A DNA stretch of 64,000 bases from assembly GCF_029543245.1 (NCBI RefSeq), contig NZ_JARQWV010000002.1:186001-250000 (forward strand). The letters are read 5' to 3'. The position numbers and the translations under genes were made by a program. The notes under the pieces were generated by a model, which did not search any database, was not told where the DNA came from, and worked only from the letters and a program-made list of their open reading frames with translations. Position 1 is the stretch's first letter; every line of letters begins with the position of its first letter. Positions 47,505-56,678 of this stretch are shown one piece after another. Source of the DNA: Caulobacter endophyticus (GTDB taxonomy: Bacteria > Pseudomonadota > Alphaproteobacteria > Caulobacterales > Caulobacteraceae).

Positions 47505-48527
47505 ATGGCGTGGAACAAGCATTGGATGGTGGCGGGCGCGGCGGTAGCCGTCCTGGCCGTGGGCGGACTGGCGAACGCGCGCCAGGAACGTGAAGCGCCG
47601 GGCGTCAGCCTGGCGCAGGAAGTCGTGGCCGCGGCCAGCGCCTTCGAGACCTATACCCGGGGAGCGGGATCGATCTCGCCGGCCGTGTTCACCAACGGCG
47701 ACGGCGTGGCCAGGGCCCTGGTCGCCGGTTCGGCCTACAAGGCCGAGCAACTGGAAACCGGCATGATCGCCTATGGCGCCATCGCGGCCTTGCAGGAGCC
47801 GGCCTTCATCGACGGCGTGCGCGAGGCGGCTCGCCAGACCTCGCGCGAGGCGCTGGTCGAGCGTCTGCTGGCCTCGCCCGAGAGCGTGGTCGAGATCGAG
47901 GGCGTGGGCCTGGCCGCCGCCAGGGCGCAGATGGCCCTGCAAGGACGCGGCGCGCCCCTGGCCGTGGCCGGCAAGGCGGTCAAGCAGTCGGCCTACGATA
48001 TCCAGCGCGAGACCTGGTCGAAGGGCGCGGTGGCCGACAACGCCGGGCGCCTGGCGCGGGTCAAGCAACTGTCCTCGACGGCGTTCGCGCCCGGCCAGGA
48101 CGACGCCGGGCTCCTGATCCAGGCCGCCACCGGGGCGGGTGGCGGCTTCGCCGAGGGCGGCCGGGTGTTCACGCCGGTGACGGTGCGGTCGGCGGCCCTG
48201 GCGGCCCTGGCCGTGCTGGACGCGGCGGGCGACGCCGACACGGCCCGCCTGGCGCCGGTGCTGAGCGAGAAGAAGACGAACTTCTGCATGAAGATCGCCA
48301 AGCTGAACCTCTACCAGTGCCTGGCCGTCGCCGGTCCGCACTACGAGGACGTCTTCTGCCTGGGCCAGCACGCGATGATCGACACCGCCCAGTGCGTCAA
48401 CGACGGGGCGGGCGCGAGCCTGATCTCGCCGGCGGTCGCGCCGCCCTCGCCGCCGCCGCGGCCGGCGGGCTTCATGATCCCGGTGGCGAGCGTGGCCCCG
48501 GCCACGCTCGCCCAGGCCCCGCAATGA
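47505..48527 (+). CDS. Exported hypothetical protein with four-cysteine C-terminal segment
   Basis: 340 residues with GGGAGG upstream. A signal peptide (about 1-25, ending ANARQ) precedes a long helix-rich domain of Ala/Glu/Gly-rich repeats without known family. About residues 263-303 contain four cysteines (NFCMKIAKL, LYQCLAVAG, VFCLGQH, TAQCVND), likely two disulfides, and the tail is Pro-rich. The upstream gene is divergent. Function unknown. Confidence 0.6.
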   Translation: MAWNKHWMVAGAAVAVLAVGGLANARQEREAPGVSLAQEVVAAASAFETYTRGAGSISPAVFTNGDGVARALVAGSAYKAEQLETGMIAYGAIAALQEPAFIDGVREAARQTSREALVERLLASPESVVEIEGVGLAAARAQMALQGRGAPLAVAGKAVKQSAYDIQRETWSKGAVADNAGRLARVKQLSSTAFAPGQDDAGLLIQAATGAGGGFAEGGRVFTPVTVRSAALAALAVLDAAGDADTARLAPVLSEKKTNFCMKIAKLNLYQCLAVAGPHYEDVFCLGQHAMIDTAQCVNDGAGASLISPAVAPPSPPPRPAGFMIPVASVAPATLAQAPQ

Positions 48528-48607
48528 GCCGGGCTTGATCGGCAAGCGTCGCCGTCGTTAACCTTCGCCCCGGCGGTTGCCGCCATTGGACCGTCGGGGG
48601 GCGGGGG

Positions 48608-49687
48608 ATGAAGGCGCGGAAATACGAGCTGTTCGCAAGGGCCAGGCGCCCGCGTCCGATGCGGGCGCGCGAAATCCTGGCCTGGCCGGCCGAGGCCCAG
48701 TTCGTGTTCGACGCCGGAACGCCGCCGCCCGCGCCGCCCCGCGTCGACGACGGCGACCTGCTGGACGCCTATTCCAACGCCGTGGTCCGCGCCGTCGAGA
48801 CGGTGGGCCCCAGCGTCCTGCGCATCCATCCGATGCTGGACGACGCCAACGTGCAGGGCGTGGGCTCGGGCTTCGTCGTGGCCGAGGGCGGGATCGTCCT
48901 GACCAACAGCCACGTGGTGCAGGGCGCGCGCCGCTTCGTCGTGATCACCGCCGAGGGGCGCAGCCTGACGGCGCGCTGCGTGGGCGATGATCCCGACACT
49001 GATCTGGCCCTGCTGAAGATCGACCAGGCCGTCGACCTGCCCGTCGTGCGGCTGGGGAACTCCAAGGCGCTTCGGCGCGGCCAGCTGGTCATCGCCATCG
49101 GCGCGCCATTGGGCTTTGAGGCCACCGTGACCACCGGCGTGGTTTCAGCCCTCGGCCGGTCGTTGCGTGGCGAGCGCGGCCGGCTGATCGAGGACCTGAT
49201 CCAGACCGACGCCGCCCTCAATCCCGGCAACAGCGGCGGGCCGCTGGTGGCCTCGAACGGCGAGGTGGTGGGCGTGGCCACCGCGGTCATCGCCGGCTAT
49301 CCGGGCCTGTGCTTCGCGGTGGCGTCCAACACCGCCCGCTTCGTGATCGGCGAGCTTCTGGCCCACGGCCAGGTGCGGCGCGCCTCGATCGGCGTCGTCG
49401 CCCAGCAGGCGCCGGTGCCGCCGCTGCTGGCCCGCTCGACGGGCGTCACTCAGGGCTATGCGGTGTTCGTCGCCCAGGCCGATCCGGGCGGTCCCGCCGC
49501 CAGGGCCGGCGTGCGGGCCGGCGACCTGCTGGTCAAGGCGGGCGAGCGGCCGCTGACCGGCCTGGACGACCTGCTGCGGGCGCTGGACCACGCCTGCATC
49601 GACGTGGCCACGCCCTTCACCCTGATCCGCGAGGGACGGCTGATGACCGCGACCATCACGCCGCGCCTGAGGCGCAGGGGCGGCTAA
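48608..49687 (+). CDS. HtrA/DegP-type serine protease without signal peptide
   Basis: 359 residues. Trypsin-like domain with catalytic His in IVLTNSHVVQGARR, Asp in DPDTDLALLKID and Ser in NPGNSGGPLVASNGEV; a C-terminal PDZ domain (about 265-350, GGPAARAGVRAGDLLVKAGE). The first 50 residues are basic and Ala/Pro-rich with no hydrophobic run, so the protein is not clearly exported, unlike DegP. Its stop overlaps the convergent TraB gene by four bases. Confidence 0.87.
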   Translation: MKARKYELFARARRPRPMRAREILAWPAEAQFVFDAGTPPPAPPRVDDGDLLDAYSNAVVRAVETVGPSVLRIHPMLDDANVQGVGSGFVVAEGGIVLTNSHVVQGARRFVVITAEGRSLTARCVGDDPDTDLALLKIDQAVDLPVVRLGNSKALRRGQLVIAIGAPLGFEATVTTGVVSALGRSLRGERGRLIEDLIQTDAALNPGNSGGPLVASNGEVVGVATAVIAGYPGLCFAVASNTARFVIGELLAHGQVRRASIGVVAQQAPVPPLLARSTGVTQGYAVFVAQADPGGPAARAGVRAGDLLVKAGERPLTGLDDLLRALDHACIDVATPFTLIREGRLMTATITPRLRRRGG

Positions 49688-50649
49688 TTGGCGCTATCTG
49701 GCGTGGTCACCTTGAAACCGCGCTCGCGCAGCTTCTGCAGCACCCCGTCCTCGGCCACTAGGCCGCGCAGCGACAGCACCGCCACTGCCTTGCCGGGGGT
49801 TTTCATGGCCTGGGACACCGCCTCGACCTGGGCGGCCGACATGCGGCGGAACTCCTCGGCCATGCCGGGCAGGGCCATGACGCAGCGCTGGCCCTGGCGT
49901 GGGGCGCGGACAGCGGCGCGCACGTCGCCGTCCGCCCAGGCGCGAGCGGCGGCGCGCACCGGGGCCGGTCCGGCCTCGACCTCGTCGATCACGCCTTCGA
50001 GGCAGATCAGGCCCGCTTCCTCAGAATGCCGCTTAACCACGGTCTTGATCATCGGCATGGCCTTGTAGACGGCGGCCGGCCGCGCCTTGACCTTGTGCTT
50101 GCGGGCCAGCTTCTGGATCGTCTTGTCTGGCTCGGCGTCGGTCAGGCCGCTTTTTCGGACGGCGTTCCCCGCCAGCATCAGGCCCGCGCCGAGCGGCTTC
50201 CAGTCCTTCCAGCCGTCACCCTTCTGGCCCGTCGCCGCCCAGGCCCTGGCCAGACGCGGAGCCAGGTCCGGCGCGACCTGGTCGAGGGGCCGTTCAGCCT
50301 TGAGCTTGCTGCGCATCGACAACAGGGCGGGCAGGTCGGTCAGGCCGGCCCGGGCCTGGGGCGGCGTGATCAGCGTGAAGGCGCCGTCCAGCCGTCTGTC
50401 CAGCACGGAGGTGTCCCAGGTGAGCCCCTTGGGAGCCGCCCCGGGAACGCCCAGGACGTAGATCGTGGTGTCGGCGTCGCTGACCTTCCACCAGGCCGGA
50501 CCGGGAAGCTTGGCGTTCACCACCAGCTCCTCGACCACATTGGCCTCGGGATCGTCGATGACCAGGGTGTCGGGCGGCGCCTGGGCGTGGGCGAGGGAGG
50601 CGACCGCCAGGGCCGTCAGCGCGGCCATGGCCGCCAGGCGTCTACGCAT
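49684..50649 (-). CDS. TraB/GumN family protein, copy 1
   Basis: 321 residues with a signal peptide (MRRRLAAMAALTALAVASLA). The TraB/GumN features are AWWKVSDADTTIYVLGVPGA near residue 50, a central helical region and CLEGVIDEVEAGP and a C-terminal TPGKAVAVLSLRGLVAED-like stretch. The family is envelope-associated and of unclear activity. The next gene upstream on the same strand is a paralogue with the same order of motifs. Confidence 0.82.
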   Translation of the reverse strand: MRRRLAAMAALTALAVASLAHAQAPPDTLVIDDPEANVVEELVVNAKLPGPAWWKVSDADTTIYVLGVPGAAPKGLTWDTSVLDRRLDGAFTLITPPQARAGLTDLPALLSMRSKLKAERPLDQVAPDLAPRLARAWAATGQKGDGWKDWKPLGAGLMLAGNAVRKSGLTDAEPDKTIQKLARKHKVKARPAAVYKAMPMIKTVVKRHSEEAGLICLEGVIDEVEAGPAPVRAAARAWADGDVRAAVRAPRQGQRCVMALPGMAEEFRRMSAAQVEAVSQAMKTPGKAVAVLSLRGLVAEDGVLQKLRERGFKVTTPDSAN

Positions 50650-50676
50650 GATGACTTCCCCCTGAACGGCGCCGGG

Positions 50677-51672
50677 TCATTCGTCCGGCGTCGTGACTTT
50701 GAACCCCTTGGCCCGCAATTGGTCGAGGACGCCGTCCCGCGCCAGCAGCGAACGCAGTTCGATGACGGCGACCGCCTTTCCCGGCTTTTTCAGGGCGACC
50801 TCGACGGCCTTCACCGCATCGTCGCGGCCCTCGCGCAGCTCGCGGGCGATGGAAGGCGTGGCGTCCAGGCAGCGCTGGAAGCCTCGGTCCGCGGACACCA
50901 CGGCGCGCACGTCGCCGGCGGCCCAGCGCTCGGCGATCTGCTTGATCCCGCCCTGGCCGCTTTCAGCCTCGCGCAGGCCCGCCTCCAGACAGAGCTCCTG
51001 CAGCGGCTGGGGCAGCGAGCCCAGGGCTTTGATCGAACCCACCAGGCTATAGCCTGGCAGGTTCTGGATGCGTGGGCGCGCGCCCTGGGGCAGGGCCTTG
51101 GCCTTTTCGCGGATCTGCTCGGTGACGCTCTTGGAGATCGACAGGTTGCCGCCCGGCGCCTTGGCCACCAGGAAGCCCGCGAAGGCCGGCTTGACCTTGT
51201 CGAAGTTGTCGGTGGGTCTCTTGATCGCCGCGAGGCGGGCTTCCAGTCGGGCGCGCAGCGCTGGCGGCAGGGTCTCGCGCATGGGCGCTTCGGACAGGAA
51301 GTAGTCGCGGCCACCCATCGCTAGGGCCACCAGCCGCACGATGTTGACGTCGGCTTCCTGGCCCATGATCAGCCGTTCGGCGCCTTCCAGACGGCGCTTG
51401 ATGACCGTGTCGTCATAGCTCAGGCCCGACGGCGTGAGGCTCGGCACGCCCAGCACGTAGACGGTGGTGTCGTCGTCGCTGACCTTCCACCAGGCGGGCC
51501 CCGGCAGGCGGGCGTTGACCACCAGTTCCTCGACCAGGTTCTCGTTGGGGTCGACGCGATTGAGGTCGATCGGCCCGGAGGCGTCGACCGCCTGTTGGGC
51601 AAGAGCGGGGCCAGCGCAGAGGGCGAGGAGAAAACCGGCGACGGCGGGGGCTGCGGCTATGCGGCGGATCAC
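50677..51672 (-). CDS. TraB/GumN family protein, copy 2
   Basis: 331 residues from GTG 51672 with GAGAG upstream; ATG 51726 would add 18 residues ahead of the signal peptide. A signal peptide ends ALAQ, followed by GPAWWKVSDDDTTVYVLGVP, mirroring the neighbour, and by KPGKAVAVIELRSLLARDG near the end. It is a tandem duplicate of the 49684-50649 gene. Roles unknown. Confidence 0.82.
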   Translation of the reverse strand: MIRRIAAAPAVAGFLLALCAGPALAQQAVDASGPIDLNRVDPNENLVEELVVNARLPGPAWWKVSDDDTTVYVLGVPSLTPSGLSYDDTVIKRRLEGAERLIMGQEADVNIVRLVALAMGGRDYFLSEAPMRETLPPALRARLEARLAAIKRPTDNFDKVKPAFAGFLVAKAPGGNLSISKSVTEQIREKAKALPQGARPRIQNLPGYSLVGSIKALGSLPQPLQELCLEAGLREAESGQGGIKQIAERWAAGDVRAVVSADRGFQRCLDATPSIARELREGRDDAVKAVEVALKKPGKAVAVIELRSLLARDGVLDQLRAKGFKVTTPDE

Positions 51673-51817
51673 TATCTCTCGTCCTCGGCGGGTCTGGAAT
51701 CGTTCTAGGATGACGGGTCGCCGCAAGCTGAACCGTTCTCAACCGGGGCGGTCAAATTAAGTCGCCGCAATGCAGGGCTCGCCCGCGCTGCCCGGCTGCG
51801 CTGAAAGTCCGATTTCC

Positions 51818-53770
51818 ATGCCGATCCGCCGCCTGCCGCCCGAGACCGTCAACCGCATCGCCGCCGGCGAGGTGGTCGAGCGGCCCGCGAGCGCCATCAA
51901 GGAGCTGGTCGACAACGCCATCGACGCCAGCGCCACCCGCATCGAGGTCGAGGCCCATGGCGGCGGCCTGACCCGGATCATGGTCGCCGACGACGGCTGC
52001 GGCATGAGCGCCGAGGAACTGCCGGTGGCCATCGAGCGCCACGCCACCTCCAAGCTGGCCCCCGACGACGAGGGGCTGTGGGACCTGCTGCGCATTCACA
52101 CCATGGGCTTTCGCGGCGAGGCCCTTCCGTCGATCGGCTCGGTGGCGCGCCTTCAGATCAGCTCGCGGGCCAAGGGCCAGCGCGAAGCCTGGTCGATCCT
52201 GGTCGAGGGCGGCCGCGTCGACGACGTGGCCCCCGCCGCCTTCGCCGGCGACCACGGCACCCGCATCGAGGTGCGCGACCTGTTCTACGCCACGCCCGCG
52301 CGCCTGAAGTTCATGAAGTCCGAGCGCGCCGAGGCCCAGGCGATCACCGAGGAGCTGAAGCGCCAGGCCATGGCCCACGAGTCGGTGGGCTTCTCGCTCG
52401 ACATCGACGGCCGCCGCATCCTGCGCTTGCCGCCCGAGCATCCCGGTCCGCAAGGGCGGCTGGCGCGCCTGGCCGCCGTGCTGGGCCGCGACTTCCAGGA
52501 CAATGCGCTTGAGATCGACCAGGTCCGCGACGGCGTGCGGCTGTCGGGGTTCGCCGGCCTGCCGACCTACAACCGCGGCAACGCCGCCCACCAGTACCTG
52601 TTCGTCAACGACCGGCCGGTGCGCGACCGCCTGCTGCAAGGCGCGCTGCGGGCGGCCTATGCCGACTTCCTGGCGCGGGACCGCCACCCCAGCGCGGCGC
52701 TCTATGTCACGCTGGATCCGACCGAGGTCGACATCAACGTGCACCCGGCCAAGGCCGAGGTGCGCTTCCGCGATCCGTCGCTGGTGCGCGGCCTGATCGT
52801 CGGCGCCCTGCGCCACGCCCTGGCCGGCGCCGGCCACCGCGCCTCGACCACCACGGCGGCCCAGGCGCTGGACAGCATCCGGCCGCAGAGCGTGTTTCCC
52901 GGCTATCAGCCGGGGCCGTCCCCGGCCGGCTTCTCGGCCTGGCGCGAGGGCGGCTGGACGCCCCCGACCCAGCGACCGATGAACCTGCCGGGCCTGTCCG
53001 ACGTCTCGGCCCGCCATGAGGCGCGGCCGGAAGAGGCCTATCAGACGCTCGGCGGAGGCTTGGGCGGCGGTTTCGGAGGCGGCGTCGCCGACGCCGTGCG
53101 CGAGGCGGCCTATGGCGGCTATGACGCGCCGCCAACCGTGGCCTATCCCGGCCAGGACCAAGGGCCGACCCAGCCGTTCGATCCGATCGACTTCCCGCTG
53201 GGCGCGGCCCGCGCCCAGGTGCACGAGACCTACATCGTCTCGCAGACCCGCGACGGCGTGGTCATCGTCGACCAGCACGCCGCCCACGAGCGCCTCGTCT
53301 ACGAGCGCATGAAGCACGAGATGGAGGCCGGCGGCGTCGCTCGTCAGGCCCTGCTGCTGCCCGAGGTGGTCGAGCTGGATCCGGCCGAGGCCGAGCGGGT
53401 GGTGGCCCGCGCCGAGGAGTTGTCGGCCCTGGGCCTGGTGCTGGAAAGCTTCGGCCCCGGCGCGGTGCTGGTGCGCGAGACGCCGGCCCTGCTGGGCAAG
53501 GCCGACGCGGCGGGCCTGGTGCGCGACATCGCCGACGACCTGGCCGAGAACGGCCAGGCCCTGGCGCTTAAGGAGCGGCTGGAGGAGGTCTGCTCGACCA
53601 TGGCCTGCCACGGCAGCGTCCGCGCCGGCCGCCGCCTGGCCGCCGCCGAGATGAACGCTCTGCTACGCGAGATGGAGGCCACGCCCCACTCGGGCCAGTG
53701 CAACCACGGCCGTCCGACCTATGTGGAGCTGAAGCTGTCGGACATCGAGAAGCTGTTCGGACGGCGCTAG
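51818..53770 (+). CDS. mutL: DNA mismatch repair protein MutL with endonuclease motif
   Basis: 650 residues from ATG 51818. N-terminal GHKL ATPase: [19 protein letters not shown], then [13 protein letters not shown]. The C-terminal dimerisation domain (about 475-640) has [12 protein letters not shown], matching the DQHA(X)2E(X)4E motif of nicking MutLs, and [12 protein letters not shown] as the zinc-associated counterpart. It is therefore likely a nicking MutL, as expected where no MutH is present. The long linker (about 345-455) is Gly/Pro-rich. Confidence 0.97.
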   Translation: MPIRRLPPETVNRIAAGEVVERPASAIKELVDNAIDASATRIEVEAHGGGLTRIMVADDGCGMSAEELPVAIERHATSKLAPDDEGLWDLLRIHTMGFRGEALPSIGSVARLQISSRAKGQREAWSILVEGGRVDDVAPAAFAGDHGTRIEVRDLFYATPARLKFMKSERAEAQAITEELKRQAMAHESVGFSLDIDGRRILRLPPEHPGPQGRLARLAAVLGRDFQDNALEIDQVRDGVRLSGFAGLPTYNRGNAAHQYLFVNDRPVRDRLLQGALRAAYADFLARDRHPSAALYVTLDPTEVDINVHPAKAEVRFRDPSLVRGLIVGALRHALAGAGHRASTTTAAQALDSIRPQSVFPGYQPGPSPAGFSAWREGGWTPPTQRPMNLPGLSDVSARHEARPEEAYQTLGGGLGGGFGGGVADAVREAAYGGYDAPPTVAYPGQDQGPTQPFDPIDFPLGAARAQVHETYIVSQTRDGVVIVDQHAAHERLVYERMKHEMEAGGVARQALLLPEVVELDPAEAERVVARAEELSALGLVLESFGPGAVLVRETPALLGKADAAGLVRDIADDLAENGQALALKERLEEVCSTMACHGSVRAGRRLAAAEMNALLREMEATPHSGQCNHGRPTYVELKLSDIEKLFGRR

Positions 53771-53844
53771 GCCAAGCTTGACCGCGCGATCTGACGGAAT
53801 TCTATTCCCAGGGTTGAATTTTCTCAGCCTTCGGAGTTGCTTGA

Positions 53845-54711
53845 ATGATCGCCCTGCTCGTCGACGGTCCGCTGAACATCCGAGTCAACAAGCTCGTGGA
53901 AGCGCTCAACGAGTTCGACGAGGAGAACACCTGGTCCCATACGGCGCCTGGGCTCGATGGTGATCCTGACGCGGTAACCAGCGAGACCCTTGGCCTGATC
54001 GCCGAGGGGCCGACCGGCGGGCTGGTGACGCTGATGGACATCTCCGTCCCGCTCGACGCCGGCCTAGTGGACGAGGCGCGCGCCCGGTCCTGGTGGTATC
54101 AGGAAGGCGAGCGGGCGGCTGCCCATCGCGGGCATTGGCTGATCGCCGGCGGTGCGACGGACGGCTGGAAGGCGGCGGTGCTGCGGGCCAAGGTCAGCAC
54201 GCTGATCGCGGCGCTGGTGATCCACGACAACCCCTCGGTCGTGGCCGTCTGGAACGGGGTGGTCGGCACCCTCTTCACGCCTGACGACGTGCGGGGCGAC
54301 CTGCGTTTCATCGCCCGGGATCAGGTCCCGATCATGTTCTGGACGCATTGCGCCCTGCACAGCCTGGAGGACGGCGATGTCTCGATGTCGACCGGCGGCA
54401 TGAAGCCTTTCGTGGGCTACGAGATCGAGATCTGGAACGCGCCGCGCACTGCCCAGCAGGTCAACGAGCAGCTGAACGCCGTGCTGAACTACCTGCTCGA
54501 TCGCGGGCCGGTGATCAGCGCGGGCCAGACCATCGGCCGGGATGGCGATCCCGAAACCCTCTACTGCGAGTTCGGCCCGAGCCGGGCCGAGCGCAATGAG
54601 CCGGTCGAGGCCCTGTTCCTCAGCTTCCTCGATGGGGATGAGGAAGCAGCGCCCCCGCCGCCGGCCAAGTCCAAGCCGTCGTTCCTGGGCAAGCTGTTCG
54701 GGCGCGCCTAG
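53845..54711 (+). CDS. DUF4261-type protein
   Basis: 288 residues, no signal peptide. The sequence has WKAAVLRAKVSTLIAALVIH and VVAVWNGVVGTLFTPDDVRG, with a MFWTHCALHSLEDGDVSMST segment and an MKPFVGYEIEIWNAPRTAQQ region; the layout fits DUF4261. Ends KSKPSFLGKLFGRA, a common short hydrophobic tail. Family function is not known. Next to a VOC gene and an uncharacterised paralogue pair. Confidence 0.65.
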   Translation: MIALLVDGPLNIRVNKLVEALNEFDEENTWSHTAPGLDGDPDAVTSETLGLIAEGPTGGLVTLMDISVPLDAGLVDEARARSWWYQEGERAAAHRGHWLIAGGATDGWKAAVLRAKVSTLIAALVIHDNPSVVAVWNGVVGTLFTPDDVRGDLRFIARDQVPIMFWTHCALHSLEDGDVSMSTGGMKPFVGYEIEIWNAPRTAQQVNEQLNAVLNYLLDRGPVISAGQTIGRDGDPETLYCEFGPSRAERNEPVEALFLSFLDGDEEAAPPPPAKSKPSFLGKLFGRA

Positions 54712-54809
54712 GTGCTTTGCTGACAGGCCGCGGCGCGGCCTCCTGTGGCCAAGCGGAGCCGAACCGGCGTTCCGCCCGGGCGTTCCGGCCCGATCACAGG
54801 AGATCTCCC

Positions 54810-55211
54810 ATGCAACTGCACCGCGGCCGAATGATCGACCATATTCAATTGCGAGCCAGGGACCTGGCTGCGACCAAGCGCTTCTACAAGGCGGTGCTGG
54901 AGGTGATCGGCGTCGACTATGACGACCAGCCCGATCACCTTTCGGCCGACGAGCTGTGGATCGACGTGGGCGAGCCGGCGACGCACATCCACCTGGCCTT
55001 CCAGGCCAAGGACCGGGCGATGGTTCAGCGTTTCCACGAGGCGGGCCTGGCCGCCGGCGGTCGCGACAACGGCGGGCCGGGCGAGCGGGAGTACCATCCC
55101 GGCTACTACGCCGCCTTCCTGCTGGATCCCGACGGCAACAACATCGAGGCGGTTTTCCACGGGCCGCACGAGCGCTCGGCCGACAGCGTCGTGCTGACCT
55201 GGGACGAATAG
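54810..55211 (+). CDS. VOC (glyoxalase-like) family protein
   Basis: 133 residues from ATG 54810, with AGGAG nine bases upstream. MIDHIQLRARDLAATKRFYK, GRDNGGPGEREYHPGYYAAF and LLDPDGNNIEAVFHGPHERS show the VOC fold. The C-terminal half is alike to that of the VOC gene at 45055-45447, so the two are distant paralogues. Activity unknown. Its stop lies three bases from the convergent stop of the next gene. Confidence 0.9.
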   Translation: MQLHRGRMIDHIQLRARDLAATKRFYKAVLEVIGVDYDDQPDHLSADELWIDVGEPATHIHLAFQAKDRAMVQRFHEAGLAAGGRDNGGPGEREYHPGYYAAFLLDPDGNNIEAVFHGPHERSADSVVLTWDE

Positions 55212-55214
55212 AGG

Positions 55215-56411
55215 TTACGCCGCGGCCTCGGCCGTCCAGCCGTAGAGCGGCAGTTGTCCCTTGGCGTAGGGGCTGACATTGACCGGTGTTTCCAAGAGGT
55301 CGGTAACCATCGGGCCGCTGACGAACGGGGCGCCCTGGTCGAGGGCGGCGAGCAGTTCGCGCGGGCTGCGCAGGTCGCTGACGCCCTGCCAGACCTGGCG
55401 GCGGCGATAGGCGGGCGCGTCCTTCAGAAAGCGCCCGATGGCGGCGATGCGGCCGGCCTCGACGTCGCCCTCGGGGGTGAAGGTGACGCTGGCGGCCAGG
55501 CCCGGCGCCAGGTCGTCGACCTTGAAGGCCGGATCGCTGATACGCAGGTCGACGCGGCTGAAATAGGGATCCAGGAACGCCTTCATCTGGCCCAGGGCGA
55601 CAAAGGATGGCGCGCGCGGCACGCCGTAGACGCCCGCCGCCAGCCGCCCGCGCAGGTCGCGGGGCAGGGTGCGCAGGCAGGCTTCCAGCTCGGTGCGCAA
55701 GGACGGCTTCAGCGCCGAGGAAAAGCCGATCGGCAGATAGGTGACGCCCGAGTTGGGGCCGATGGCGGCGATCGCCGCCTTCAGGATCGCCAGGTCGTGC
55801 TGCTGGCGCTGGCCGTCGACATAAAACTCGTACGGGCGGCCGGCCTGGCCCGCCTCGCGCCAGACGCCGACATTGCCGACGAACAGCTCGCGGCCCACGT
55901 GATAGACGCCGCGCCAGGCCACCCGGGCCGGCGGCGGGCGCGGGCACAGACGGGCGAGGGCCTCCATGGTCGGCACGCCGGTGATCGGTCCGCCGAAGGG
56001 CATGACCGAGCGGACGTCGCGAGGCGTGATGCGGCAGACGCGGCCGGCCAGGGAGGCGTCCTCCTCACCGGCCAGCAGCAGAGTCAGTTGGCGGGGCGGC
56101 AGGCCGGCGAAGCGCATGACCTCGTGCTGGTCGCCTTCGAACATCAGCATGACGATCTCGCCGTCGTCGTCGTCGCCGAACAGCTTGTGCTGCAAAGCCC
56201 TGGCCAGGGCCTGCAGTTCGCGGGCGTCCAGGCGCGTGGCGCGCGGGTCGGCCAGCACGAACGAGAACGGCGCGACCAGGCCATGGCGGCGCGGGGCCAG
56301 CCAGGCGTGCTTCAGATAGTCGCCGGCGATCTTGGCGATCAGGGCTGCGTTACGCTCGGTCTCGACGGGATCTTCGCCGACGAAGACCTTCAGGCAGGCG
56401 ATGGCGGTCAT
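55215..56411 (-). CDS. Hypothetical protein, paralogue A with EAL-like C-terminal half
   Basis: 398 residues, no signal peptide. The N-terminal part has MTAIACLKVFVG, DYLKHAWLAPRRHGLVAPFSF and LMFEGDQHEVMRFAGLPPRQ. The C-terminal half follows the layout of an EAL domain: WRGVYHVGRELFVGNVG start, a FLDPYFSRVDLRISDPAFKV strand and helix, and a closing PFVSGPMVTDLLETP resembling the EAL 'GYYFSKP' end. The E-A-L motif and catalytic acids are not seen, so c-di-GMP hydrolysis is unlikely. The upstream minus-strand gene is a related copy. Confidence 0.65.
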   Translation of the reverse strand: MTAIACLKVFVGEDPVETERNAALIAKIAGDYLKHAWLAPRRHGLVAPFSFVLADPRATRLDARELQALARALQHKLFGDDDDGEIVMLMFEGDQHEVMRFAGLPPRQLTLLLAGEEDASLAGRVCRITPRDVRSVMPFGGPITGVPTMEALARLCPRPPPARVAWRGVYHVGRELFVGNVGVWREAGQAGRPYEFYVDGQRQQHDLAILKAAIAAIGPNSGVTYLPIGFSSALKPSLRTELEACLRTLPRDLRGRLAAGVYGVPRAPSFVALGQMKAFLDPYFSRVDLRISDPAFKVDDLAPGLAASVTFTPEGDVEAGRIAAIGRFLKDAPAYRRRQVWQGVSDLRSPRELLAALDQGAPFVSGPMVTDLLETPVNVSPYAKGQLPLYGWTAEAAA

Positions 56412-56539
56412 GCCGCCTAGGTTGCGCGGGGGGTGGTTATCACGCGTTATAGGCGGCCTGCGACCCAGCGTCGCGAACGCTGGTTTTCGAGCTCAAGGCG
56501 GAGGGGCATTCGACCCTCCTTGCCATTTTTCACCGAGCA

Positions 56540-56633
56540 TCCCCGCGAAGGCGGGGATCCAAGCCGCATTTCAGAGGAAAGCACGACGGTAAGCGGCTTG
56601 CAGACTCAGCTTGGGTCCCCGCCTTCGCGGGGA
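56540..56633. repeat. Inverted repeat pair between the paralogues
   Basis: Arms 56540-56563 and 56610-56633 are inverted copies with one mismatch in 24; each arm itself folds as CCCCGC-GAAG-GCGGGG. A second inner palindrome (AAGCCGC / GCGGCTT) lies between them. This resembles a widespread alphaproteobacterial short repeat. Confidence 0.85.
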
Positions 56634-56678
56634 AGAGCGGATCTGGGAGCGGCGCCGCGGTAGGCGTAGATAGGGCCG

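Noticed and set aside
51752-53611. Long minus-strand frame opposite mutL
   Set aside because: Gly/Arg/Asp-rich shadow of mutL.
54064-55947. Long minus-strand frame spanning the DUF4261, VOC and part of the paralogue A genes
   Set aside because: Crosses three better-supported genes in another frame with low-complexity composition.
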